64,000 nucleotides of DNA from JAGOEX01 sp964630905. Its GTDB lineage: Bacteria; UBP6; UBA1177. The position numbers and the translations under genes were made by a program. The stretch is taken from contig CAZVWR010000007.1 of the NCBI GenBank assembly GCA_964630905.1, forward strand, positions 26,938-90,937, given 5' to 3'. The notes below the pieces were generated by a model, which was not told the origin of the DNA, did not search any database, and saw nothing but the letters and a program-made list of their open reading frames with translations. Of the stretch, positions 18,541 through 27,468 are shown one piece after another. How positions within the stretch are numbered: position 1 is the first letter of the stretch; every line of letters begins with the position of its first letter.

Positions 18541-20184
18541 TTATTTGCCGGGGCACTGCGATTTGACTGTTTCGGGGATGTTTCTCAGGCCGTATGCCGC
18601 ATCAAACTGGTTGGAGAATTCTTCTGCAAGCTTTTCAGCACGGTAGTGGAATGCCGCTTTGTTTTCCCATGTGTTTATCGGATTGAGAATATTGGCGTCC
18701 ACACCGGGGCATGATTCAGGAATTTCAAGGTGGAACTGCTCATCCTTCACATATTTAACCTTGTCAAGAGATCCGTTCAGACAGGATGAAACGATCTTTC
18801 TTGTGATGTTGATGTCCATTCTGTGGCCTGTGCCGTAAGGACCGCCGCTCCAGCCGGTGTTGACAAGATATACTCCGACTCCGTGCTCTTCCATCTTCCT
18901 GCCCAGAAGTTCAATGTAATCATTGGGATTTCTTGGCATAAACGGTTCGCCGAAAAATCTGGAGAATGTGGATGAAGGGTCTTTAACACCGGTCTCAGTT
19001 CCTGCAAGTTTGCTTGTATATCCCATGAGGAACCACAGCATCGCCTGTTCTCTGGTGAGTTTTGCAACAGGGGGAAGAACTCCGTTAGCATCAGCAGTAA
19101 GGAATATTATGGTAGTCGGGTGACCGCTCACAGCACTCTTTTTGATATTTGTAAGAAAACTTAATGGAAAGCTTGCCCTTGAATTTGGAGTAAGCCTTTC
19201 GTCATCAAGGTCAATGACACCGTCAGGATACATCATGCAGTTTTCAATAATAGCTCCGTGCTGAAGATAGTCGGCTTCGTGGAAAATTGCATTGTATATT
19301 TCAGGTTCTTTTTCTTTCTTGAGATTGATAAGCTTGGCATATACACCGTATTCAAAGTTTGCAATGCCGTTATCACCCCATCCGTGCTCATCGTCACCGA
19401 TAAGCGCTCTTTCAGGATCAGCGGAAAGTGTTGTCTTGCCTGTGCCGCTCAGTCCGAGCATTAGTGCGCTTCTTCCGTCAGGACCTTCGTTTGCACTGCA
19501 GTGGAGAGGAAGTATTCCGTGCTCAGGCAGATAGTAGTTCATGACGGTGAACATAAGCTTTTTTACGCTTCCAAGATATGCTGAACCGTAAACAATGCCG
19601 ATAGACCGGTCGAAATCGAGTGCGATAACCATGTCAGATGTTTTCCCGTCGGGCATTTTTCTTAATTTCCCTGCATATTTAGCCTGGTCAAGCTTGTTGT
19701 AAGGAAGAGCTATGACAGTAAAAGGTTTTTTATAAAAAATGCTCTGTTCGATACCTTTTGGGACAGGCCGGAACATGTTGTCTACAAAAACAGATGTGAA
19801 CGCCTTGTCTGTTATTACTCTTACTGGAAGTGCATAAGACGGGTCAGCACCGAGAGCTCTGTCATTCACATAAAAACTTTTCTTTGTCCTTAATGTTCTT
19901 ATCGCGTCTTCAAAGATCATGTCGAATACCTGCGGTTCAAGAGGACGGTTGCTCGGCGAGTGCCAGTCGATCTTGTGAGCACTTTCAGGATGCTTCACAA
20001 TGAGCGTGTCCTTGGGGCTCCTTCCTGTCGATTCAACAGGTGTCCATGTTGCGAGTGCACCTTTTTCAGTTATGAGCGCTTTACCTTTTGATACTGCATT
20101 GTAGATCAGCAGTTCTCTTGACATGTTCATCTGAACTATCGGATGAGTCGATATCAACTCATTGATATGTTTCTGAAAATCCAT
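18541..20184 (-). CDS. pckA: Phosphoenolpyruvate carboxykinase (ATP)
   Basis: A 547-residue ATP-type PEPCK converting oxaloacetate and ATP to PEP, CO2 and ADP, or the reverse in fermenters. The kinase loop GLSGTGKTTLSADP, the metal-binding GDDEHGWGD and the RSIGIVYGSAYLG segment are all present, and length matches the ~530-residue family. A strong AAGGAG site precedes the ATG, and a sigma-70 promoter lies at 20243-20271. In a ptb/buk fermenter it may run either for gluconeogenesis or for CO2 fixation with ATP gain; the sequence does not say which. It also supplies or consumes PEP, the EI substrate. Confidence 0.95.
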   Translation of the reverse strand: MDFQKHINELISTHPIVQMNMSRELLIYNAVSKGKALITEKGALATWTPVESTGRSPKDTLIVKHPESAHKIDWHSPSNRPLEPQVFDMIFEDAIRTLRTKKSFYVNDRALGADPSYALPVRVITDKAFTSVFVDNMFRPVPKGIEQSIFYKKPFTVIALPYNKLDQAKYAGKLRKMPDGKTSDMVIALDFDRSIGIVYGSAYLGSVKKLMFTVMNYYLPEHGILPLHCSANEGPDGRSALMLGLSGTGKTTLSADPERALIGDDEHGWGDNGIANFEYGVYAKLINLKKEKEPEIYNAIFHEADYLQHGAIIENCMMYPDGVIDLDDERLTPNSRASFPLSFLTNIKKSAVSGHPTTIIFLTADANGVLPPVAKLTREQAMLWFLMGYTSKLAGTETGVKDPSSTFSRFFGEPFMPRNPNDYIELLGRKMEEHGVGVYLVNTGWSGGPYGTGHRMDINITRKIVSSCLNGSLDKVKYVKDEQFHLEIPESCPGVDANILNPINTWENKAAFHYRAEKLAEEFSNQFDAAYGLRNIPETVKSQCPGK

Positions 20185-20242
20185 TCCCGGCTCCTTCTTT
20201 AAAAAGATTAGTAATAATTGTTAATAAGCCCGTACAGTCACG

Positions 20243-20271
20243 AATATATAGCATTATCAGGGGAATATCAA
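20243..20271 (-). promoter_or_regulatory. Sigma-70-type promoter of pckA
   Basis: Minus-strand -35 TTGATA (plus 20266-20271) and -10 TATATT (20243-20248) with a 17-base spacer, about 60 bases before the pckA ATG. An 11-base direct repeat TAATAATTGTT occurs at 20212-20222 and 20281-20291, on either side of this promoter. Confidence 0.6.
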
Positions 20272-20286
20272 AAAAAATGCTAATAA

Positions 20287-20314
20287 TTGTTTTTTTGCTG
20301 AAAAAAGATATAAT
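20287..20314 (+). promoter_or_regulatory. Sigma-70-type promoter of the OmpA-family gene
   Basis: A perfect -10 TATAAT at 20309-20314 with a weaker -35 TTGTTT at 20287-20292 and 16-base spacing, upstream of the ATG at 20352. Confidence 0.55.
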
Positions 20315-20351
20315 GCTTTAGCTTTTTTAATGTTTTTTCCAAGGGGTGCAA

Positions 20352-21827
20352 ATGAAACTCGCAGTTAGAAAATCAATTCTTGTTGCAATTTTGATAATGA
20401 TTTCGGACTTTCTTTATTCCGGTGATTTCTCGATCGATGCCAACAGATTCAAATCAACACCTTTCGAAGACGGGTATTTTTCTGTTTACGGAGCTGAAGG
20501 ACTTGATGAAAATCTGGTCGGTATAGGGTTCCTTATGCATTATATGCCCGATTCGATTTCACAGTTCAATTCGGAAGGGAAGATGATCAGGAGTGTCATT
20601 AAAAACCAGTTTACAGCTGACATTTCATTTTTTTACAGTCCAGTTAAATATTTTGATTTTGGACTGGTAATGCCGGTAATAATCTATCAGAACGGTGACG
20701 GATGGGATGAAAATGACTCTCTCCCTTCAGGCGGAATCGGGGATATAAGACTTGTTCCGAGATTCCAGATCGCTAATATTTCCGACGGGTTATTTGCACT
20801 CTCTTTGATCCCGGAAATGACCATCCCCACAGGAGAACTTGTCCATTCTGCACTTGGAAGTTCACTTTTCACCTTTAAGCCGGCTCTTGCGATGGGAAGT
20901 GAATCAAAGTGGGTCGGGTTTACAACGAACTTCTTTTACCAGATACTTCAGAAACAGTATTATGCAAATTCAGTTTTTGATGACGAATTCGGAGTCAAGG
21001 TGGCACTGAATCTGCACGCTGTTCCTCAAGTTTTTGATATTGTTGCAGAATTTCATGCAAATACAGCGATCGCAGATCCTTTCAAAAATGAAGCAGTTGA
21101 CAACATCGAGCTTGGCGGCGGATTTAAAGTGAAAACCCCTGTCGATCTTGATATTTCAGCAGGAGCATATGGTGGATTCGGAAATGCAGTAGGTGTTCCT
21201 AAATTTAGAGTTTTCCTTGGAATATCGTGGAGCATGAATGTTTCAAAAAAACAAGTTGAAACCCCAAAGGCTGAACCTGAACCTGAACCTGAACCTGAGG
21301 TAAAAGAGGAACCTAAACCGGAAGTTAAACCTGAAGTTAAAGAAGAGCCCAAACCTGAAGTAAAGCCTGAAGTTAAAGAAGAGCCGAAGCCTGTTCCTGT
21401 ACCTGAAGTAAAGCCTGAAGTAAAGCCTGAAGTAAAGCCTGAACCGAAACCTGAGGTTAAGCCGGTACCTCAGCCGGTTGTTATGAAAACTGTTCCGAAA
21501 ACGGGAGAAAAACTTTCATCTATTGTGAATTTCATGCACAATTCCGATTACATACAGGATAATCTCGAGATTGAAAAAGTTGCCATGATACTTAATAGAA
21601 ATTTTACTTTAAAGATAAGACTTGAAGCACACAGAGATCCTTCTGAAAAGAGCACATATCCTCAGAAAAGGGCTGATGCAGTAAAGGCAGTACTTATCAA
21701 AAACGGTGTTGAACCTTCAAGGATATCTATTAAGCTTATGGGTGCATCGGAACCTGTTTCGACAGGAGACACAGAGCCTGATATGGTAAAGAATAGAAGG
21801 GTCGAGTTCTTCATGTTGACAGAATAA
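20352..21827 (+). CDS. OmpA-family outer-membrane protein with Pro-Glu-Lys linker
   Basis: A 491-residue envelope protein. The ATG at 20352 follows an AAGGGG site; a GTG two codons upstream is less well placed. After a signal peptide there is an outer-membrane beta-barrel-like region (to about residue 300), then a low-complexity linker of repeated PEVKPEVKEEPK units (about 300-380), then a C-terminal OmpA-like domain (LEAHRDPSEKSTYPQKRADAV, ending in NRRVEFF) that should bind peptidoglycan. The canonical GHTD-type loop reads EAHRD. It probably tethers the outer membrane to the cell wall, with the stiff linker spanning the periplasm. Confidence 0.86.
   Translation: MKLAVRKSILVAILIMISDFLYSGDFSIDANRFKSTPFEDGYFSVYGAEGLDENLVGIGFLMHYMPDSISQFNSEGKMIRSVIKNQFTADISFFYSPVKYFDFGLVMPVIIYQNGDGWDENDSLPSGGIGDIRLVPRFQIANISDGLFALSLIPEMTIPTGELVHSALGSSLFTFKPALAMGSESKWVGFTTNFFYQILQKQYYANSVFDDEFGVKVALNLHAVPQVFDIVAEFHANTAIADPFKNEAVDNIELGGGFKVKTPVDLDISAGAYGGFGNAVGVPKFRVFLGISWSMNVSKKQVETPKAEPEPEPEPEVKEEPKPEVKPEVKEEPKPEVKPEVKEEPKPVPVPEVKPEVKPEVKPEPKPEVKPVPQPVVMKTVPKTGEKLSSIVNFMHNSDYIQDNLEIEKVAMILNRNFTLKIRLEAHRDPSEKSTYPQKRADAVKAVLIKNGVEPSRISIKLMGASEPVSTGDTEPDMVKNRRVEFFMLTE
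21273..21475 (+). repeat. In-gene tandem repeat encoding PEVKPEVKEEPK linker
   Basis: Imperfect short repeats of CCTGAAGTAAAGCCTGAAG type encode the Pro/Glu/Lys/Val linker of the OmpA-family protein. Several adjacent copies are identical at the DNA level (for example around 21408-21440), so copy number may vary between strains. Confidence 0.8.
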
Positions 21828-21863
21828 CCGTACTATTCAATAAATCCTAATAAAAAATTTTAC

Positions 21864-21892
21864 TTGATAACATTGCGTGTTTTTAGTATAAG
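21864..21892 (+). promoter_or_regulatory. Sigma-70-type promoter before the ExbB/TolQ gene
   Basis: -35 TTGATA (21864-21869) and -10 TATAAG (21887-21892) with a 17-base spacer, ending 27 bases before the start codon. It could drive exbB-like, tdh and kbl together. Confidence 0.6.
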
Positions 21893-21919
21893 ACACCGGA
21901 TAATTTTTGAGGTGTTTTG

Positions 21920-22522
21920 ATGGACATTTTTATGATATTTGAAAAGGGCGGAGTAATAATGTATCCGATCCTTCTGTGTTCCATCATAAGTATTGCTGTC
22001 CTTTTCGAGAGAATATTCTCCCTCAGGGCCTCAAAGATCTTCTCGAATCCGGATCTGATACTCCATCTCGCCCAGAATGGTTCGTGGGATGAAATTGCAA
22101 AGGAAGTTAAGAAAAAGGACGATCTTTTTTCAAGGATACTCGATCTTGTGTTAGAGGACAACACAGGTGAAGATCCTGTGAAGATTACTGAAATGTATGC
22201 AAAAAAGGTTAGTGCTGAAATTTACAGATGGATATCTGTTCCGGGAGTTATGGCGACAGTCAGTCCGCTTCTTGGACTTCTTGGCACGGTTCTTGGAATG
22301 ATAAAGATATTTACAAGATTTACAGAAGCCGGCGGGAATCCTATGATCCTTGCCGGAGGTATATGGGAAGCGCTTATAACGACAGCCGCCGGTCTGACGG
22401 TTGCGATTCCGAGTCTTGTGATCTACAGGTATCTTAACTACAAGGCCGATGAAAGTGTTGCCGATCTTGAATTTTTACTTGAAAAGGTTCTTTTATACAG
22501 GTCGGGAAGAAAAAATAATTGA
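21920..22522 (+). CDS. MotA/TolQ/ExbB proton-channel family protein
   Basis: A 200-residue inner-membrane protein with an N-terminal helix and a C-terminal helix pair. The signature SVPGVMATVSPLLGLLGTVLGMIKIF and the GIWEALITTAAGLTVAIPSLVIY segment match TolQ/ExbB, whose conserved Thr and Pro residues line the proton path. These proteins normally work with an ExbD/TolR partner, but none is encoded next to it. The next gene is tdh, 10 bases on. ATG 21920 is preferred over the TTG just before it because of the TGAGGTG site. Confidence 0.88.
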   Translation: MDIFMIFEKGGVIMYPILLCSIISIAVLFERIFSLRASKIFSNPDLILHLAQNGSWDEIAKEVKKKDDLFSRILDLVLEDNTGEDPVKITEMYAKKVSAEIYRWISVPGVMATVSPLLGLLGTVLGMIKIFTRFTEAGGNPMILAGGIWEALITTAAGLTVAIPSLVIYRYLNYKADESVADLEFLLEKVLLYRSGRKNN

Positions 22523-22532
22523 GGAGTTGAAA

Positions 22533-23486
22533 ATGAAAAAGATTCTTGTTATGGGAGCGGCAGGGCAGATAGGCAGTGAACTGGTTCCTGAGCTCAGAAA
22601 GATCTACGGAGCGGAAAATGTTGTGGCATCAGACCTTAAGGAGAAAGAAGATCTTTGCGAAACGCTTAAGGACGGCATCTATGAAAAGATAGACATACTT
22701 GATACCGCCGGAACTGTTGATGTCATAAAGAAATATGAGATAGATTCTGTCTATAATCTGGTGGCGCTTCTTTCAAGTGTAGGCGAGCAGAAACCCCAGC
22801 TTTCATGGAAGATAAATCTCGGAGGACTTGTAAATCTGCTTGAAATTTCAAGAGAAATGAACCTTGCTCTTTTCACTCCGAGTTCGATAGGTGCTTTCGG
22901 ACCTTCAACTCCAAGAGTGAACACACCGCAGGATACTATTCAGAGACCAACTTCGATATACGGTGTAACCAAAGTCGCAGGAGAGCTTCTTTGTGATTAT
23001 TACTTTAAAAAATACGGAGTTGACACAAGAGGTGTGAGGTTCCCGGGAATTATTTCAAATGTTACACTTCCGGGCGGCGGAACGACAGATTATGCCGTTG
23101 ATATATATTATGAAGCAATAAAGAAAGGTCATTATACCTGCTATATCAACAAGGGCACTTTCATGGATATGATGTATATGCCTGACTGTCTTAAAGCTGC
23201 TGTAGATATAATGGAAGCAGATCCTTCAAAGCTTAAGCACCGCAACTGTTTCAATGTAGCCGCAATGAGCTTTGATCCTGAAATGCTTGCCACTGAGATA
23301 AGAAAGCACATTCCGTCTTTCACGATGGATTACAAAGTCGATCCTGTCCGTCAGGGGATCGCTGACAGCTGGCCTGACAGTATGGACGATTCATGTGCAA
23401 GGCAGGAATGGGGATGGAATCCGGAATATGATCTTGCTTCAATGACAGATGATATGATAAAGGTTCTTTCAAAAAAGCTTAAATAA
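22533..23486 (+). CDS. tdh: NAD-dependent L-threonine dehydrogenase, short-chain (epimerase-like) type
   Basis: A 317-residue extended short-chain dehydrogenase. The Rossmann motif GAAGQIG is at residues 8-14 and the catalytic Tyr143-xxx-Lys147 pair (YGVTK) is intact. The VRFPGIIS, GGGTTDYAVDIYYEA and MYMPDCLKA motifs are those of UDP-galactose-epimerase-like threonine dehydrogenases. It oxidises L-threonine to 2-amino-3-ketobutyrate. The assignment is strengthened by the next gene being kbl, 16 bases on. ATG 22533 follows a GAGGAG site; an earlier in-frame start lies inside the ExbB gene. Confidence 0.92.
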   Translation: MKKILVMGAAGQIGSELVPELRKIYGAENVVASDLKEKEDLCETLKDGIYEKIDILDTAGTVDVIKKYEIDSVYNLVALLSSVGEQKPQLSWKINLGGLVNLLEISREMNLALFTPSSIGAFGPSTPRVNTPQDTIQRPTSIYGVTKVAGELLCDYYFKKYGVDTRGVRFPGIISNVTLPGGGTTDYAVDIYYEAIKKGHYTCYINKGTFMDMMYMPDCLKAAVDIMEADPSKLKHRNCFNVAAMSFDPEMLATEIRKHIPSFTMDYKVDPVRQGIADSWPDSMDDSCARQEWGWNPEYDLASMTDDMIKVLSKKLK

Positions 23487-23502
23487 TTTTCCTTGGAGAA
23501 CA

Positions 23503-24726
23503 ATGATGTCAAAGCTTAACGGTTTTCTTGTCGCACATGTTGATGAGCTCAAGGCGAAGGGTATTGCAAAAGGAGCAGAAAAAGTCATCACAAAAGTTAT
23601 TCCGGCAAAAGGGGATAAAGGCCCGAGGTTCATTGTTGAAGGATATGGCGACAGAGAGTTTATAAAGATGAACTCCAATTCATATCTCGGCCTTTCACTT
23701 AGAAAAGATGTCATGTCCGCCGAAGAGCACGGCACAGCAGCATATGGTACAGGCCCCGGTGCAGTCCGCTTTATTTCAGGAACATACAAACCGCATATTG
23801 AACTTGAGAGCAGACTTGCAAAGTTCCACGGCAGGGAAGCCGGAATGATCTTTTCAAGTGCATATGTCACTTCAATGGGTGTGATCGTTCCCCTTACAAC
23901 AACTGAAACCGTGATAGTAAGTGACGAGCTCAATCATAACTGCATAATCAATGCGATGAAACTCGCAAGACCTTCAGCCAAGCTCATATACAAACATAAC
24001 GATATGGCAGATCTTGAAGCAAAACTGAACGAAGCTGTCGGCAAGGGGAAACGCTGTATAGTCATTACCGACGGTGTTTTCTCAATGAGAGGAGATTTCT
24101 GCCCGTTCGACAAGTTCACCGCTATCTGCAAAAAGTTTGATGACAAATTTGAAGAGGGTGTGACAACGATAGCTGACGATTCACACGGTGTCGGTGCATA
24201 TGGCGTAACAGGAAGAGGAACAGAGGAAATTACGGGTGCAAAAGTTGACATATTGATAGGAACTCTCGGAAAAGCTTACGGTATCAACGGTGGTTATGTT
24301 GTTGCAGACAAAGCGGTTACAGATTTTCTCCGTCAGAGTGCTCCGATGTATATTTATTCCAATCCGATAACAGTGGGCGAAACATCTGCTGTTTTGAAAG
24401 TCCTTGATATTCTTGAGAGTTCAGAAGGTATAAAAATTCTCAAACACCTGTCAGAAATGACTGCAAGATTTGAAAAAGGACTTGTGGATAACGGTTTTGA
24501 AACAATTCCCGGTCCCCATCCGGTAACTCCGCTCATGGTAAGAGACACACAGAAAACTTCGCAGATCGTGCAATGGCTTACCGATCACGGTGTTCTTGCT
24601 ACCGGACTTAACTATCCTGTTGTTCCGAAAGGGGATGAAGAGATCCGCTTCCAGATCAACGGGGACCATACTCCGGCTGATATAGACTATGTTATCAATG
24701 TTCTTAAAGAATACAAAAACAGATAG
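23503..24726 (+). CDS. kbl: Glycine C-acetyltransferase (2-amino-3-ketobutyrate CoA ligase)
   Basis: A 407-residue PLP enzyme of the alpha-oxoamine synthase group. It cleaves 2-amino-3-ketobutyrate with CoA into glycine and acetyl-CoA, completing threonine breakdown after Tdh. The PLP lysine is Lys257 in GTLGKAYGINGGYV, and DDSHGVGAYG holds the cofactor-contacting Asp and His. The start is ATG 23503 (or the adjacent ATG 23506) after a GGAG site. A related function such as 8-amino-7-oxononanoate synthase is unlikely given the tdh neighbour. Confidence 0.92.
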   Translation: MMSKLNGFLVAHVDELKAKGIAKGAEKVITKVIPAKGDKGPRFIVEGYGDREFIKMNSNSYLGLSLRKDVMSAEEHGTAAYGTGPGAVRFISGTYKPHIELESRLAKFHGREAGMIFSSAYVTSMGVIVPLTTTETVIVSDELNHNCIINAMKLARPSAKLIYKHNDMADLEAKLNEAVGKGKRCIVITDGVFSMRGDFCPFDKFTAICKKFDDKFEEGVTTIADDSHGVGAYGVTGRGTEEITGAKVDILIGTLGKAYGINGGYVVADKAVTDFLRQSAPMYIYSNPITVGETSAVLKVLDILESSEGIKILKHLSEMTARFEKGLVDNGFETIPGPHPVTPLMVRDTQKTSQIVQWLTDHGVLATGLNYPVVPKGDEEIRFQINGDHTPADIDYVINVLKEYKNR

Positions 24727-24828
24727 TTTCTGAAAATATTTTTCCACACCGGTATCTTTTTGCTTTTTTAATCAAATTAATTACTCTTATAAGTTGTTTT
24801 TAATTTTTGATAAATTGAGGAGGAGACC

Positions 24829-26271
24829 ATGAATTCAAAAGTAAAAAAGATCCTTGACCTTTTTGAAGAGATCAACAAGGTGCCCAGAAAAAGTAAAAAT
24901 GAAGAAAAAATAAGTCAATGGCTTATGGACTGGGCGGCAAAATACGGTTTTGAAGCCGAAATGGACGAAGTTATGAATGTTCTGATCAGAGTTCCTGCCA
25001 CTGCAGGTTACGAGGATAAACCGGTAATTGTTTTTCAGGGTCACATGGACATGGTTTGCGAAAAAACGCCTGAAAGCCGCCACGATTTTTCAAAGGACCC
25101 GATAAAGCATGTTTTTAACGGTGAATGGCTTAAAGCAGACGGAACGACGCTCGGAGCGGACAACGGCATAGCTTTGGCGATCGCTCTTGAACTTGCTACA
25201 GATAAAACAGTTCTTCATCCCCCGATGGAACTTCTTTTCACGGTTGATGAGGAAACAGGTCTTACCGGTGCCAACGCGTTGAAGCCAGGCTGGCTTAAAG
25301 GCAAAGTGCTTCTCAACCTTGACAGCGAGGACGAAGGTATCTTTACAGTAGGTTGTGCAGGCGGAAGGGACACAAAGATAAATTTCAAACCGCAGTGGGT
25401 TGCGGCATGCAGCAGCTGTTCAAATGTTGAAATAAAAGTTGCAGGTCTTGCAGGTGGTCACAGCGGCGTTGATATCAAGCTTCAAAGAGGTAATGCAAAC
25501 CAGATCATTGCAAGAATTCTTGATAATATAGCTGCAACAGGTGAGTTGAAAATCGGCATGATAGATGGTGGAAGCGCCCACAACGCCATTCCCAGAGACG
25601 CTTTCTCAATTATAAGTGTTAAAAAGGACGATCTTGCAAAAGTTGTTGATATTGTTGAGAAAATAGGTGCCAAGATAAAAGCTGAATTTAAAAAGACAGA
25701 TTCTAATATGACCATAACTGCAAAAGAGATCAAAGATTTTACCGGTTCGGTGATGAGCAGTGCGGACAGCGTTAAGCTTGTCAACATGATGATGAGCATG
25801 CCTCACGGTGTTGCGGCAATGAGCATTGATATTGACGGACTTGTGGAAACATCAAGCAATTTTGCAACTGTTAAGATGAATGATGGTGTTGTTTCCATTC
25901 TTTCTAGTCAGCGCAGTTCAGTTGCAAGCCGTATAGAATGGATAACAAGAAAAGTCGAAAAAAGCGCTTTTGTTGCAGGAGCGGAATTTAAAAGCGGTAA
26001 CGGCTATCCCGGCTGGGAACCGGATATGGAGAGCAAGCTTCTTGCAAAATGTATTTCGATATATGAAAAACTTTACGGTATAAAGCCGGTAGTGGAAGTG
26101 ATTCATGCCGGTCTTGAATGCGGAATAATCGGTTCAAAGAACGAAGGGATGGAGATGATCAGTTACGGTCCGACAATTAAAAATCCGCACAGTCCTGATG
26201 AGAAGATGTTTGTTCCTAGCATTGAAAAAATATGGGATTTTACAGTTGAGCTTTTAAAAAGTTACTGTTAG
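24829..26271 (+). CDS. pepD: Aminoacyl-histidine dipeptidase (PepD-like, M20 family)
   Basis: A 480-residue metallodipeptidase that hydrolyses dipeptides such as Xaa-His in the cytoplasm. Metal-binding motifs of the M20C group are visible: GHMDMVCEK, GTTLGADNGIA, DEETGLTGA and the C-terminal HAGLECGI. The insert domain carries the GGHSGVDI dimerisation segment. Length fits PepD. A strong GAGGAGG site precedes the ATG. It is transcribed in the same direction as kbl but after about 100 A+T-rich bases, where I see no confident promoter. Confidence 0.92.
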   Translation: MNSKVKKILDLFEEINKVPRKSKNEEKISQWLMDWAAKYGFEAEMDEVMNVLIRVPATAGYEDKPVIVFQGHMDMVCEKTPESRHDFSKDPIKHVFNGEWLKADGTTLGADNGIALAIALELATDKTVLHPPMELLFTVDEETGLTGANALKPGWLKGKVLLNLDSEDEGIFTVGCAGGRDTKINFKPQWVAACSSCSNVEIKVAGLAGGHSGVDIKLQRGNANQIIARILDNIAATGELKIGMIDGGSAHNAIPRDAFSIISVKKDDLAKVVDIVEKIGAKIKAEFKKTDSNMTITAKEIKDFTGSVMSSADSVKLVNMMMSMPHGVAAMSIDIDGLVETSSNFATVKMNDGVVSILSSQRSSVASRIEWITRKVEKSAFVAGAEFKSGNGYPGWEPDMESKLLAKCISIYEKLYGIKPVVEVIHAGLECGIIGSKNEGMEMISYGPTIKNPHSPDEKMFVPSIEKIWDFTVELLKSYC

Positions 26272-26280
26272 GAGGGTTTT

Positions 26281-27468
26281 ATGAAACTTTTAATGGTCAT
26301 CGTGATGTTTTTTGTTTTCTCTTCATGTTCGAGTCATGAAGGAGTGGTAAGTGAACTGCCTAAAAATGTGATAAAAGCCGAAATGAAACTCAATGATGGG
26401 AAAATAGAGCTCCTCGGTTTTTATACTGAACCGATCAAACCCAGACACGGTGAAAGCTTTAAGATCGTAACTTTCTGGAAGTTTGATGAACAGCTTGACG
26501 ACGGATGGAAACTTTTTTACCACTTTGAAGATGAAAAAGGTGAAGAGCATTTCAAGTACGACCATGAATTTCTTGGCGGGAAAGTGAAAAGGCTTGCTCT
26601 TGGAAAGATAATTAAAGACGAAGCGGTCATTAAGGAGATACCGAGACATTTTGACACAGATACTATGTTTGTAAGAGGCGGATTTTTCAAGGGAAAGGAC
26701 AGGACAAAGCCTGAAAAGCAGTTCAACGATGGAAAAAACCGTCTTAACATTGCACAGATAAAGATAACAAAGCCCAACATCTTAAGAAAAAAAATGGAAG
26801 TCTATACGATCGCCGGAAATTCGAGAAAACAGACAAATGTTGACGGCGAGTTCAAGGAGAGTTACTGGGCTAACGCTTCAAAGGACGCCAATTTCTGGAG
26901 ATCTGACGGAGAAGGTCTGAGCACTGTAAAAACTTCTGTCATGGCGGTTATGGACCACAATTATCTCTATATCGGTTTTGATGCTGAAGACAGCGACATC
27001 TATGCCGAGCAGAAGAACAATGACGATCCTCTGTATGATACAGACGATGTCGTTGAGATCTTCATTGATCCGAGGGGTGAAGGGAAGATCTATTACGAGA
27101 TTCAGGTTTCTGCGGCAGGTTTGAAGTTTGATTCAAAGTTCAACGGCAGAAGAAAGAACCGTGACGACAGTTGGGATTCAAAGATAAAATATGCGGTAAA
27201 AGTTGACGGCAAATTAAATGACAATGCTGAAAAGGATAAAGGCTGGCGTGCCGAGATCGCAATTCCCTGGAGTTCGATAGAGGATGCACCGGTGAATCCT
27301 CCGAAAGACGGCGACACATGGAAAGTGTTTTTATACCGTATCAACAGGCATACCGGCAAAAAGTCGAAATCGGATGATTTTACAGCATGGACACCTGCAT
27401 ATGCAAAAGATTTTCACAATATAAAATTCATGGGAGAACTTGTATTCGTCTATGAAGAGATCCTGTAA
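26281..27468 (+). CDS. Lipoprotein with C-terminal CBM9-like domain
   Basis: A 395-residue envelope lipoprotein with a signal peptide ending in SSCSS (Cys16) and a GGAGG site before the ATG. The N-terminal half is a beta-rich domain of unknown role (GFYTEPIKPRHGESFKIVTF). The C-terminal half (about 180-395) resembles the carbohydrate-binding family 9 / DOMON-like sandwich: YLYIGFDAEDSDI, DDVVEIFIDPRGEG and GWRAEIAIPWSSI are characteristic. It may bind polysaccharide or a heme-type ligand at the cell surface. It overlaps the next gene by 17 bases. Confidence 0.82.
   Translation: MKLLMVIVMFFVFSSCSSHEGVVSELPKNVIKAEMKLNDGKIELLGFYTEPIKPRHGESFKIVTFWKFDEQLDDGWKLFYHFEDEKGEEHFKYDHEFLGGKVKRLALGKIIKDEAVIKEIPRHFDTDTMFVRGGFFKGKDRTKPEKQFNDGKNRLNIAQIKITKPNILRKKMEVYTIAGNSRKQTNVDGEFKESYWANASKDANFWRSDGEGLSTVKTSVMAVMDHNYLYIGFDAEDSDIYAEQKNNDDPLYDTDDVVEIFIDPRGEGKIYYEIQVSAAGLKFDSKFNGRRKNRDDSWDSKIKYAVKVDGKLNDNAEKDKGWRAEIAIPWSSIEDAPVNPPKDGDTWKVFLYRINRHTGKKSKSDDFTAWTPAYAKDFHNIKFMGELVFVYEEIL

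Noticed and set aside
22282..22296. TGGCACG-GTTC-TTGG, a near-perfect sigma-54 promoter sequence
   Set aside because: It lies within the exbB-like gene, encoding the strongly conserved LLGTVLGM motif, so the match is explained by coding constraint. It is also over 200 bases from the next start.
24751..24815. Possible promoter before pepD
   Set aside because: The region is A+T-rich with a TATAAG sequence, but no -35 element at 16-18 base spacing.
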